6,726 nucleotides of DNA from [Eubacterium] saphenum (GCA_004555855.1 SFJQ01000081.1:1-6726), one strand, 5' to 3'. Counted from the first letter of the stretch, positions 1 to 6,030 are shown. The notes: generated by a model from the sequence alone, not told the origin. Numbers and translations: made by a program.

Positions 1-82
1 CCCAGCCGCCATCAAGAAAGACTTTAATCTCCGCATCTATTGCAAATTGAAGAATCTGTTTTACATCTGTTATATTGACCAT
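1..82 (-). CDS. lnu(C): Lincosamide nucleotidyltransferase Lnu(C), N-terminal 27 codons (cut by window edge)
   Basis: This is the start of an antibiotic resistance gene that runs off the left edge; only 27 codons are visible. The peptide begins MVNITDVKQILQF and ends in FLDGGW. I recognise it from memory as the N-terminus of Lnu(C), a protein of about 164 residues that inactivates lincomycin and clindamycin by adding a nucleotide. The DGGW at residues 24-27 is the start of the GGWGVD-type nucleotidyltransferase motif that Lnu(A)-like enzymes share. The ATG at 82-80 has a good ribosome binding site (GGAG at 94-91, 8 nt spacing) and a consensus promoter at 139-167. Lnu(C) is known from the mobilizable transposon MTnSag1 of Streptococcus agalactiae and from related elements in gut Firmicutes. 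It does not belong to a phage tail operon, and the stretch is AT-rich. Family assignment is strong; allele identity and completeness cannot be judged here. Confidence 0.85.
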   Translation of the reverse strand, partial: MVNITDVKQILQFAIDAEIKVFLDGGW

Positions 83-90
83 CTTATCAT

Positions 91-94
91 CTCC
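91..94 (-). promoter_or_regulatory. Ribosome binding site of lnu(C)
   Basis: GGAG on the minus strand lies 8 nt before the ATG at 82-80. It fixes the start used for the 27 visible codons. Confidence 0.75.
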
Positions 95-138
95 GCAAAT
101 TCCGATTTAACGAGCAGATAAACTACTCTCTACAATCT

Positions 139-167
139 ATTATACAACACATTACCACTTTTTTCAA
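139..167 (-). promoter_or_regulatory. Sigma-70/SigA-type promoter of lnu(C)
   Basis: The minus strand carries TTGAAA (167-162) and a perfect TATAAT (144-139), separated by exactly 17 nt. Transcription would start near position 132, leaving an untranslated leader of about 50 nt before lnu(C). I see no leader peptide or attenuator in that leader. The promoter would let the resistance gene be expressed independently of phage late transcription. The start site itself is inferred, not observed. Confidence 0.85.
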
Positions 168-175
168 CCACTTTT
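154..175 (-). repeat. Two direct copies of AAAAGTGGT at the end of the lnu(C) element
   Basis: The 9-mer ACCACTTTT (plus strand) occurs at 154-162 and again at 167-175, 13 bases apart start to start, in the last AT-rich bases before the phage gene. The -35 box lies between and partly inside the copies. Short repeats like this at an element tip may be transposase or regulator binding sites. No function is shown by the sequence itself. Confidence 0.6.
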
Positions 176-179
176 ACAA

Positions 180-751
180 TCAAATCCCCGCCGGCACAAC
201 CTCATCAATATCAACCTCACGTTTAGGCTTTGCAATCCCCATAAACTGCTTATGACACTCCCACAAATCCAGCAGAAATCCGAACGGCATCAGCCACACC
301 TCTTCCGAACCGAGGTGCAGCTGCGCCGTGCCGTAATAGAACAGCCGAGTGAACAATTCATCATCGTTTACTCGGCTGTTACTGCGTTTTTTGAGGTATC
401 TTCGCTTTCCACATTCCGCTTTGTGCCTTTCAGCATAGCTTCGGTGATTGCGTCTTTGTACTCCGCCAGCTCACCGGGAGAGGTGAGAAGTTCCACGGTT
501 TCCTCGGTGAGGAGCGGTTTCTTATCCTCGCATTTGAGGTTGTGAATCTGTATGCCTTGATTGCAGAGCAGCGTAATCAGCCACACGATTTCATCAAGAG
601 CCATCTCCATATTCTCGGATTTCATCAGCTTGTCGCCGAGATTGTCCAAACCACCGTAGCGGGTGGAGATTGCCTTTGTCGCGCGTGTGGTGAGAACCAT
701 TTCGTACTGCTCACCGCCGATTGTAATTAAAGAACTGCGATCGTTTTCCAT
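180..751 (-). CDS. Tail assembly chaperone GT, made by programmed -1 frameshift
   Basis: This is the long form of the tail chaperone, about 190 residues. Ribosomes read the first 122 codons of G, slip back one base on A AAA AAC (392-386), and continue through 68 further codons to a TGA at 182-180. The added T part begins RSNSRVNDDELF, contains the hydrophobic stretch MPFGFLLDLWECHKQF and ends VVPAGI. It has no usable start of its own: the nearest ATG codons (364-359) are in the G frame, and the first in-frame ATG is deep inside the domain. In lambda-like phages, gpGT binds the tape measure protein and recruits major tail protein during tube assembly, and it is absent from the finished tail. 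Position after the major tail protein and before the expected tape measure gene fits this role. There is no sequence homology to lambda that I can recognise; the call rests on synteny, the slip site and the stimulatory hairpin. Confidence 0.85.
340..392 (-). promoter_or_regulatory. Programmed -1 ribosomal frameshift signal: slip site, spacer and hairpin
   Basis: Reading the minus strand, the heptamer A AAA AAC (392-386) sits in the correct zero frame (TCA AAA AAC). A 5-nt spacer (385-381) is followed by AACAGCCGAGT (380-370), which pairs perfectly over 11 bp with ACTCGGCTGTT (350-340). The 19-nt loop (369-351) can add three more pairs (AAC with GTT) across one mismatch. The zero-frame stop codon TAA (370-368) begins at the last base of the 5' arm and runs into the loop. 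All three parts match the textbook arrangement for -1 frameshifting. Frameshift efficiency cannot be read from the sequence. Confidence 0.92.
368..751 (-). CDS. Tail assembly chaperone G (short form)
   Basis: This 127-residue protein is read without frameshifting. It starts at the ATG at 751, with GGAGG 8 nt upstream, only 3 nt after the major tail protein stop. It ends VTAE with TAA at 370-368. The N-terminal half (DRSSLITIGGEQYEMVLTT) resembles the short beta-rich opening common in Firmicutes tail chaperones, followed by a mostly helical, acidic remainder. In siphoviruses the short form is made in large excess over the frameshifted form, and the ratio matters for tail assembly. It acts in the cytoplasm with major tail protein and tape measure protein. 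The role is inferred mainly from gene order and the frameshift. Confidence 0.82.
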   Translation of the reverse strand: MENDRSSLITIGGEQYEMVLTTRATKAISTRYGGLDNLGDKLMKSENMEMALDEIVWLITLLCNQGIQIHNLKCEDKKPLLTEETVELLTSPGELAEYKDAITEAMLKGTKRNVESEDTSKNAVTAE

Positions 752-754
752 AGA

Positions 755-1378
755 TTAAACCTCCTCATTTTCTGTCGGTAAAGTTTCGGGCAGAGTTGCC
801 GCGTAAGCCGGCTCGTACACCGACTTGTACCAGTCAGTAACAACGCTTGCGGGAACGTCCTTTTCGCCCTCGGTGACTTCCGCTTTCCACGGGTGCTTTC
901 CGCTGCCGTCCGGCTTGTTTCTGCGGAGAACCGTGCCCTCGATAGTCGGCGTAGAAAACGTAATGCTGTCGCCCTTGGTTGCAAGGGAAGTTGACGGAAT
1001 ACCGAACTTGACCCTGTAAAGCCAGAAATATCTGTACTTTCCGTTGGACTTCTTCGCCCGAAAGCCGATAGCCACAGGATTCCCTCCGTCCTCGCTTGCG
1101 GAAATAACCACGTTGTTGCTGTCAATAGTCGCGCCGGTCAAAACAGACGCGATGCTGTTGCCAATGTCGTCAATGCCGAGGGAAAGCGTTCCGCTCTTGA
1201 ACTCCTTGACGATTTCGGACGCGCCGTCATCGGCATAAAGCGTTGCTTCGGCAAGCTCCACGGACAAATCCGCGGTCATAGCCTTGGCGAGTTTTGCGGG
1301 AGTTCCGTAGGTTTCATCGCCGTTTTCGTCCTCGGTTATAGGCGCAAAATACAGCATATCCAAACCGATAGTTGCCAT
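755..1378 (-). CDS. Major tail protein (phi13-type tube protein)
   Basis: This 207-residue protein polymerises into the tail tube. It opens MATIGLDMLYFAPITED and continues with GTPAKLAKAM, a layout typical of phi13/TP901-like major tail proteins of Firmicutes phages, which are usually about 190-210 residues. The middle holds alternating beta-rich segments (SGTLSLGIDD around 62-71, FWLYRVKFGIP around 118-128, ITFSTPTIEGT around 139-149). The C-terminus (around 184-207) is acidic and proline-containing, with no Ig-like extra domain. The ATG at 1378 shares a base with the stop of the gene before it (TAATG), and GGAGGA lies just upstream. It is followed directly by the chaperone pair, as in most siphovirus tail modules. 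Confidence 0.85.
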   Translation of the reverse strand: MATIGLDMLYFAPITEDENGDETYGTPAKLAKAMTADLSVELAEATLYADDGASEIVKEFKSGTLSLGIDDIGNSIASVLTGATIDSNNVVISASEDGGNPVAIGFRAKKSNGKYRYFWLYRVKFGIPSTSLATKGDSITFSTPTIEGTVLRRNKPDGSGKHPWKAEVTEGEKDVPASVVTDWYKSVYEPAYAATLPETLPTENEEV

Positions 1379-1722
1379 TATATCTCCTCCATTCCGTATT
1401 CTTTCGCCACATCAATGGCATAGTGATTGTAGCCCGTATCGTCCTCGTGACCGACATATTTTCGGGCTGTTATTGTAATATCCGAGTTAAGCAGAGCCTT
1501 TACAAGTCGGCTTTTGGTCTGATTGTAATTGCCCTTGCTGAACAGCGAAATTCGCACTTCCTGTACATCAATTTCGGGCTTGTTGTCCGAATGAAGTTCA
1601 AAGCTGTCGTAGAGCGGAGTGAACACCAAATATTCATCGGGTGGCTTATCCGAAAACACCACAGTCCGCGCGGGGATTTTCAGCCGTTTCGCAATTTCGG
1701 CAAGTTCGGAAAGCAAGCTCAC
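1378..1722 (-). CDS. Probable tail terminator / tail completion protein
   Basis: This 114-residue protein starts at a GTG (1722-1720) that overlaps the preceding stop codon (GTGA), with AAGGAGG and GAGGAG upstream. Its position between the HK97 gp10-like gene and the major tail protein is the usual place of the tail terminator (lambda gpU / HK97 gp10-neighbour type), which caps the tube and docks it to the head. The sequence fits in size and general pattern: an N-terminal helix (SLLSELAEIAKRLKIP), a run of beta strands (DEYLVFTPLYDSFELHSDN; VQEVRISLFSK), a central helix (NQTKSRLVKALLNS) and a closing strand with YNHYAIDVAKEY. I do not recognise a specific named family; the role is inferred from order, size and strand-helix pattern. 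Confidence 0.6.
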   Translation of the reverse strand: MSLLSELAEIAKRLKIPARTVVFSDKPPDEYLVFTPLYDSFELHSDNKPEIDVQEVRISLFSKGNYNQTKSRLVKALLNSDITITARKYVGHEDDTGYNHYAIDVAKEYGMEEI

Positions 1723-2150
1723 AGCTCCTCAACCTCCTTTTCAAAAGCTGATTTCATAGCGTCCACGCACTGCTTTTTCACTGCGGATTTTGCGGGTTTC
1801 AGAAAGGGTTTTGCCTGTTGTGAACTTGTTCCGTATTCAAGGATATTTGCGATTTTAGCGTTGCTTGAACCATCGGAACGAGGTTCGGAAAAGCCGACTT
1901 TGATGTCGTGATTGCCGTTTTTGTCAACCATAACGGGAGATAAGCCGAGAGAGCGTTCAAGTTCGCCCGTGGAGCGGGATTCGCTTTTGTTGCCGACACC
2001 CACCACAGCGGAAAGGTGGCTCCGAACCTTGTCCAGAGCCACCTCACCGCCCGCTTGCAGTACCTTTTCCGCGATTGTGTCTGTCTGCGAACCAAGTCGT
2101 GACAACTTCGCAAGAAATTCATCGGGCATTTTTACTTCTGCTTTAGCCAC
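1719..2150 (-). CDS. HK97 gp10-like tail component / head-tail joining protein
   Basis: The protein has 143 residues, starting MAKAEVKMPDEF from the GTG at 2150-2148. I chose this start because AAAGGAGG lies 9 nt upstream and the GTG overlaps the preceding stop (GTGGCTAA). A longer in-frame reading to 2204 would overlap the upstream gene and lacks these signals. The features match the HK97 gp10 family: an opening helix, LQAGGEVALDKVRSHL in the first third, GELERSLGLSPV, then NILEYGTSSQQAKPFLKPA with the family's E-G-T-x6-P-F-L/M-x-P pattern, and a C-terminal helix rich in lysine and glutamate. Proteins of this family sit at the head-tail interface or help complete the tail. The gene overlaps its downstream neighbour by 4 nt. 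Confidence 0.82.
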   Translation of the reverse strand: MAKAEVKMPDEFLAKLSRLGSQTDTIAEKVLQAGGEVALDKVRSHLSAVVGVGNKSESRSTGELERSLGLSPVMVDKNGNHDIKVGFSEPRSDGSSNAKIANILEYGTSSQQAKPFLKPAKSAVKKQCVDAMKSAFEKEVEEL

Positions 2151-2475
2151 TCGGCTCGACCTCCTTTGCAAGCGCTTCAACATACATTCCGCGACCCTTA
2201 ACATCTTCCACGGACGTTATCTCAAAAACTGAATTATCGCACAGAATCCGCATATCCGATGAGATTTTCAGACCGGGAATTGTGCGAAAACGGAACAAGT
2301 CAGTAGCCTCGGAGAAAACGGCGCGGTTAGCCCATTTCTCGCTCCCGTGCCGCCCCTCGCGGTATGCCCGAACCTTTGCCACAACAACATCGGTTTCCGA
2401 CTGAAAACCCTCGCTGTCGGCTACAATCTGTTTCTGCGTTATCTCGATTTGTTTATTCATCTTGCCGAAACTCAT
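2143..2475 (-). CDS. Head-closure / head-tail adaptor protein (SPP1 gp16-like)
   Basis: This 110-residue protein starts MSFGKMNKQIEITQKQ. The ATG (2475-2473) overlaps the stop of the connector gene (ATGA), which decides the start although the ribosome binding site is weak (GGTGGG). The family (Phage_H_T_join type) makes a small beta-barrel that closes the portal channel after DNA packaging and gives the tail its docking surface. Typical traits seen here are the opening I-T-x-x-Q strand, DVVVAKVRAYREGRHGSEKW with the usual W in the first half, RTIPGLKISSDMRILCDN, and the closing FEITSVEDVKGRGMYVEALAKEV strand pair. Length is normal for the family. Order between gp6-like and gp10-like genes supports it. 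Confidence 0.8.
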   Translation of the reverse strand: MSFGKMNKQIEITQKQIVADSEGFQSETDVVVAKVRAYREGRHGSEKWANRAVFSEATDLFRFRTIPGLKISSDMRILCDNSVFEITSVEDVKGRGMYVEALAKEVEPSG

Positions 2476-2783
2476 ACTACCCACCGCCTGTCGAGCCGCA
2501 GCAGCATATTCACCGTATCCCACACCTGTTTTCCCGCTTGAACATTGTCCCCGAAAAAGCCGCCTGTGCTGCCATCTCTGCTTTCGTAAAAGTGAGATGA
2601 CAGCATAATAACAGCCTGTTCGGTAGTCGGCGGCATGGGGTTTTCCTTGTAATAGCCCTGTTCAACGTGCTGATAACTTTCCGCGTATGAAACGGCTGCG
2701 TTGGTATAGCTTACGAGAAGAACATCGTCCTCCGAGTGTTCAAGTATGAGGTTCTGCTTTACTTTGGTCAGCAGTTCATTCAT
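2472..2783 (-). CDS. Head-tail connector protein, HK97 gp6-like
   Basis: The protein has 103 residues, starting MNELLTKVKQNLILEH. The start ATG (2783-2781) overlaps the capsid stop by one base (TGATG). A GTG one codon earlier is possible; a much longer in-frame extension to 3068 is only the antisense-free shadow of the capsid gene. The all-helical pattern is typical of gp6/gp15-type adaptors, which form a ring under the portal: LTKVKQNLILEHSEDDVLL, SYTNAAVSYAESYQHV, TEQAVIMLSSHFYESRD and QVWDTVNMLLRLDRRW. The motif AVIMLSSHFYESRDG is especially characteristic of the family, where A-x-x-L-L-x-x-H-x-Y-x-x-R is usual. Context after the major capsid gene agrees. Confidence 0.86.
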   Translation of the reverse strand: MNELLTKVKQNLILEHSEDDVLLVSYTNAAVSYAESYQHVEQGYYKENPMPPTTEQAVIMLSSHFYESRDGSTGGFFGDNVQAGKQVWDTVNMLLRLDRRWVV

Positions 2784-3982
2784 CACGAAGCGGAGCCTGC
2801 TTTCATCTTGAGAATCTGCACCGCCTCGGGAAGAATCAGCTTTCCGTCCACGCGCTCCTTTGCCACAAAGCCCACCATGCCGTTTCCTGCGTACAGTTCC
2901 TTGAGTTCCGCAAAAGAACGAGTGCCACGGTCGCCGATGTTGTAGTAGCTGAAATCTCCGAAAGCGATCACGGGCTTTCCCGCCGCAATCGTGGGAACAT
3001 AGGGCGAGGTATAAACCTCGTAGCCGAACAGCCTGTCGGGTTCGCCCGCCTGAAGCGAGGGCTGCCACAGATACGCGCCGTTGCTGTCCTTCAGCTTGCG
3101 GAGAACCGCGATAGTCTGGTCGTTCATGATGAACTTCGCGTTCTTGCGGTAGGGGCGCTTGAGGGAGTACACAAGGTTGATTATCTCATCTGCGGTTATT
3201 GCGGTAGCGCTCGCCGCAGTCACACCGATAGTACCGCCGCCTGTTTCAGCGAAAATTCCGAGAGGTTTTCCTTTGCCGTCACCGTTGAGGAAAGCGTCCT
3301 CCTCCGCATTGGAAAGCGCCTTTGCAAACTGGTCGATGATGTAATTTTCAAGCCCAAAAGCGTTGTCATAGAGTAGCTCCTCCGTTACCTTAACCGCAAC
3401 GTGCAGCTTGTGCGCGTCAAGGTTAATCTGCGCAAAAGTTGCGTCCCCGAAAGTGAGCGCTCCGCCCTCGTCAATCCATGCGGCAGCGGGCTTTGTCGCT
3501 GCGATGTTAATCTTGTGTTCACCGCTTGTGGTAATCGTGTGACCCAACTTTCTGATGATGTTTTCCTCGGTCAGCGTGTCGATAAGGCGACTATCGTACT
3601 CCTCGGGAACAAGGTAGCCGCCGTTTGCATCAATGCCCTCGGAAAGAACATTTGAAATCTGACGGAAATTGGTGCGGAGAGCGTTCAGCATTGCCGCCTT
3701 GTATTCATCACTTGCTCTGCCTGTTTTGGGCTTTTCAGCACCGTTCATCGGCTTTCCGGTGAGAGGAGAAGATGTGGGCTTAGAAAGCTGTGCATCCATT
3801 GCTTCCATCTGCTCCATACGCTCGATTTCAGCGCCATAGTCCTTGATTTTCTGCTCCATTTCGGAGTAAGCGGCGGCATCTTCCGCAGACAGCAGTCCGT
3901 CCTTGTCGCGCTTGGTTTCAACGAAAGCCTTTGCGGCTTCCCACGCTTTGTTGCGCTTCTCGCGCAGTTCCATAATAGTCAT
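2783..3982 (-). CDS. Major capsid protein, HK97 family, with N-terminal delta (scaffold) domain
   Basis: This 399-residue shell protein starts MTIMELREKRNKAWEA at the ATG at 3982, which has GGAGG 8 nt upstream. An alternative TTG at 3997 would overlap the protease gene and lacks a binding site. Residues 1 to about 65 are a charged coiled coil, the delta domain that acts as built-in scaffold. A linker rich in P, G, K and T follows (about 68-92). The mature HK97 fold begins near residue 115, with GIDANGGYLVPEEYDSRLI (117-135), the family's hallmark G-G-Y-L-V-P, followed by AAWIDEGG and EEDAFLNGDGKGKPLGIF (227-244). The protease gene just upstream is expected to remove residues up to roughly 90-115; the exact site is not visible. 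Length and order are standard. Confidence 0.95.
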   Translation of the reverse strand: MTIMELREKRNKAWEAAKAFVETKRDKDGLLSAEDAAAYSEMEQKIKDYGAEIERMEQMEAMDAQLSKPTSSPLTGKPMNGAEKPKTGRASDEYKAAMLNALRTNFRQISNVLSEGIDANGGYLVPEEYDSRLIDTLTEENIIRKLGHTITTSGEHKINIAATKPAAAWIDEGGALTFGDATFAQINLDAHKLHVAVKVTEELLYDNAFGLENYIIDQFAKALSNAEEDAFLNGDGKGKPLGIFAETGGGTIGVTAASATAITADEIINLVYSLKRPYRKNAKFIMNDQTIAVLRKLKDSNGAYLWQPSLQAGEPDRLFGYEVYTSPYVPTIAAGKPVIAFGDFSYYNIGDRGTRSFAELKELYAGNGMVGFVAKERVDGKLILPEAVQILKMKAGSAS

Positions 3983-3987
3983 GTGTG

Positions 3988-4725
3988 TTACCTCCAATTC
4001 TTGATTAAATCGAGCCGAGAAATCAAATCCTCGGCTTTGGTTTTGTTTTCGGTTTTCGGCGCAATCTTACACCGTTCAGCAAGTCTACCCATAAGGGAAT
4101 TAACCACTTGTGCTTCTGAATACATCAGAGCGTTAGCGGGCTGTTCCTCCATAGGCTCATCACGGGCAAGAATACCGTCCGCAAAGCCGAGTTCAACCGC
4201 CTTGTTTGCGTTCATCCACGTTTCCGCGTCCATCAGGTGAGAAATCTTCGCGCGGCTCATTCCCGTCTTGATTTCATAAGCGTTCATAATGCTTTCCTTA
4301 ACCTCGGTCAGCATTTCGATTGCTTTCTGCATTTCGGCTGTGTTGCCCATCGCAACTGTCATTGGATTGTGTATCATCAGCATTGAAACCGGGGACATAA
4401 GTACCTTGTTTCCCGCCATCGCGATAACGCTTGCGGCACTCGCGGCGATACCGTCAATTTTCACAGTTACGTTGCCCTTGTAGTCCATCAGCATATTGTA
4501 AATCTGCGCTGCCGCCACGCAGTCACCGCCGGGCGAGTTAATCCAAACGGTAATATCACCGCTGCCGGACGTCAGTTCGTCCTTGAAAATCTGCGGAGTA
4601 ATATCATCGTCAAACCAACTTTCATCTGCGATAGTGCCGTTGAGGAACAGCGTTCGCTCCTGAATCTGCTCCTGCGTTTCCTCGTTCTTCGCTATCCTGT
4701 TCGTCCATTTCCAGAACTTCTTCAT
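3988..4725 (-). CDS. Prohead protease, ClpP-like serine peptidase
   Basis: This 245-residue protein cuts the scaffold domain off the capsid protein during head maturation. The ATG at 4725 is preceded by GGAGG at 6-7 nt; an upstream in-frame ATG at 4770 has no such site. The ClpP fold is clear: WINSPGGDCVAAAQIYNML (61-79) gives the G-G oxyanion region, GIAASAAS (92-99) holds the nucleophile S96, SMLMIHNP (114-121) holds H119, and D166 in HLMDAETWM completes the triad, followed by ANKAVELGFADGI. Residues after about 190 are a charged tail. All three catalytic residues are present, so it should be active. The first 104 nt overlap the end of the portal gene in another frame. It is the ClpP type often found in Firmicutes phages in place of the U35-type protease. 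Confidence 0.94.
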   Translation of the reverse strand: MKKFWKWTNRIAKNEETQEQIQERTLFLNGTIADESWFDDDITPQIFKDELTSGSGDITVWINSPGGDCVAAAQIYNMLMDYKGNVTVKIDGIAASAASVIAMAGNKVLMSPVSMLMIHNPMTVAMGNTAEMQKAIEMLTEVKESIMNAYEIKTGMSRAKISHLMDAETWMNANKAVELGFADGILARDEPMEEQPANALMYSEAQVVNSLMGRLAERCKIAPKTENKTKAEDLISRLDLIKNWR

Positions 4726-5971
4726 TGGGATCCTCCTTTCCACCAGATGCGAAAATGCCCGCATCGGCAAGTTTAGTCATATTGCCGTTTATGAGATAAA
4801 GGTCGCCACCGTCCTCGGCGGGAATACGGTCGAGGTTTTCAAGCTCCCGAATGTCATTTGCGGACATCCAGCCGTTCTGACGAGCGGTAGCGTAACCGCT
4901 CATACGGCTTGCGTAGTCGCCGCGCAGCAGTCCGTCAACGTTGAACTTGATGAAATATTCTCTCTTTTCGCTCGGGGAGAGAAGCGAACGCACCATACTC
5001 TGTTCCCACCGCACAAGCCACGGTTCGAGTGTATATTTCACAAATTCAAGGGACTGTTGTTCTATATTAGAAAAGCTCGACTTTTCAAGGTCGCCGACCA
5101 TGTGCGGCGGCACTCTGAAAATTCGAGCTATCTCGTTTATCTGAAACTTTCGGGTTTCGAGAAACTGCGCTTGTTCGGGAGAAATACTTATGGGAGTGTA
5201 TTTCATGCCCTCTTCAAGCACTGCGACCTTGTTTGCATTGTGCGAACCACCGAACGTGGCATTCCAGCTTTCGCGGACTTTGTCGGGGTTCTTCAGCGTT
5301 CCCGGGTGTTCAAGAACACCGCTCGGCGCAGCGCCGTTGGCGAAAAACTTCGCGCCGTATTCCTCGGTAGCAATCGCAAGCCCGATAGCATTCTTCGCCA
5401 TAGCAATGGGAGAATAGCCAACAAGCCCGTCAAAGCCAAGACCGGGGATATGCAGGACATCGTAAGGCGAGAGAATAACCTCGTACTCCTTACTACGGAT
5501 TGCTTCATCATTCCCGCGATAGTATTTGTAGTACAACCGCCCGTTCTCGTCACGGTCAACGGTCATTTTATTCGGCATAAGCGGGTACAGAGCCACCACC
5601 TCGCCCTTTCCGTTGCGGATAATCTGCGCGTATGCGTTGCCCCACAGGAGCAGGTGCGTCATAAGCGTTTCACGAAAAACAAACGAGGTCATTTCGGGGT
5701 TTGGCTCATCGTGCAATAGAAAATACAGCGGGTGGTTGAGAGCCTTTTCTTTTCCTCCGTCAGAGCGGTACTTGTAAACGTGCAGCGGCAATCCCGCCAC
5801 CGCTTCAGACAGCACACGCACACAGGAATACACGGCGGTCATTTGCATTGCGGAACGCTCGGTGACGTTCTTTCCCGCTGTAGAGCCGCCCGTAAAGAAA
5901 CGGTAGGAACTGCCCGCCGTGCTGTTTTTGGGCTTGTCCCTCGAACGGAACAAGCTGCTGAATAAATTCAT
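4622..5971 (-). CDS. Portal protein, HK97 family
   Basis: This 449-residue protein forms the ring at one capsid vertex through which DNA enters and leaves. The ATG at 5971 has AAAGGA 9 nt upstream. Family features appear in order: AVYSCVRVLSEAVAGLPLHVY (46-66), the HLLLWGNAYAQIIRNGKG block (106-123), DVLHIPGLGFDGLVGYSPI (171-189), a conserved helix with AIATEEYGAKFFANGA (199-214), and FQINEIARIFRVPPHMVGDL (276-295) followed by SNIEQQSLEFVKYTLEPWL. The C-terminal 50 residues are acidic and glycine-rich, unlike the core, and the last 33 codons share DNA with the protease gene. The length is normal for the family. The large terminase usually lies immediately upstream, but here two unrelated small genes and a terminator do. 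Confidence 0.95.
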   Translation of the reverse strand: MNLFSSLFRSRDKPKNSTAGSSYRFFTGGSTAGKNVTERSAMQMTAVYSCVRVLSEAVAGLPLHVYKYRSDGGKEKALNHPLYFLLHDEPNPEMTSFVFRETLMTHLLLWGNAYAQIIRNGKGEVVALYPLMPNKMTVDRDENGRLYYKYYRGNDEAIRSKEYEVILSPYDVLHIPGLGFDGLVGYSPIAMAKNAIGLAIATEEYGAKFFANGAAPSGVLEHPGTLKNPDKVRESWNATFGGSHNANKVAVLEEGMKYTPISISPEQAQFLETRKFQINEIARIFRVPPHMVGDLEKSSFSNIEQQSLEFVKYTLEPWLVRWEQSMVRSLLSPSEKREYFIKFNVDGLLRGDYASRMSGYATARQNGWMSANDIRELENLDRIPAEDGGDLYLINGNMTKLADAGIFASGGKEDPNEEVLEMDEQDSEERGNAGADSGANAVPQRHYRR

Positions 5972-5997
5972 GTAATCAGTCCTTTAGTAAGATGGGC

Positions 5998-6030
5998 AAA
6001 AGAAGAGCACCTATCTTGCGATAGATGCCC
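5998..6030 (-). terminator. Intrinsic (rho-independent) terminator after the two-gene cargo
   Basis: On the minus strand GGGCATCTATC (6030-6020) pairs with GATAGGTGCTC (6015-6005) over 11 bp, with two G-U pairs and no mismatch, closed by a GCAA (GNRA-type) tetraloop. The run TTCTTTT (6004-5998) follows at once. The plus-strand version has two A-C mismatches and no T-run, so it works in one direction only, the direction of the genes. It lies 21 nt after the stop codon of the 133-residue gene and 26 nt before the portal start. Confidence 0.82.

Larger units (their letters stand above)
1..178 (-). mobile_element. Promoter-side end of an MTnSag1/ISSag10-like lnu(C) element (partial, boundary approximate)
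   Basis: Everything left of the GT stop codon (182-180) differs from the phage genes. It has about 35% GC by hand count, a free-standing promoter and the start of lnu(C). In MTnSag1, lnu(C) is carried with an IS1/IS1595-like transposase on a small mobilizable transposon, so I infer that this is one end of a similar element. No transposase, target-site duplication or full terminal inverted repeat can be seen in the window. The right boundary is therefore uncertain by some tens of bases and could even lie inside the last codons of the phage gene. Confidence 0.55.

Noticed and set aside
180..364. A separately started gene T beginning at the ATGATG at 364-359
   Set aside because: Those ATG codons are in the G frame, not the T frame, and lead to an early stop. 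The T frame has no start with a ribosome binding site, so it is reached by frameshift.
340..380. Perfect 11-bp inverted repeat as a transcription terminator after gene G
   Set aside because: No T-run follows the stem on either strand, and its place 5 nt after A AAA AAC inside an open -1 frame fits a frameshift stimulator far better.
252..545. Plus-strand open frame opposite the G/GT genes
   Set aside because: It is antisense to a well-supported frameshift cassette and has no ribosome binding site.
1372..1911. Plus-strand open frame of 179 codons
   Set aside because: It runs antisense across the tail terminator and gp10-like genes and lacks translation signals; all supported genes are on the minus strand.
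2784..3068. Upstream extension of the gp6-like connector gene
   Set aside because: The extra 95 codons are an alternative frame of the capsid gene with arginine-rich low-quality protein. The TGATG junction gives the natural start.
5057..5719. Plus-strand open frame of 220 codons
   Set aside because: It is the antisense shadow of the highly recognisable portal gene, has no ribosome binding site, and its protein resembles nothing.
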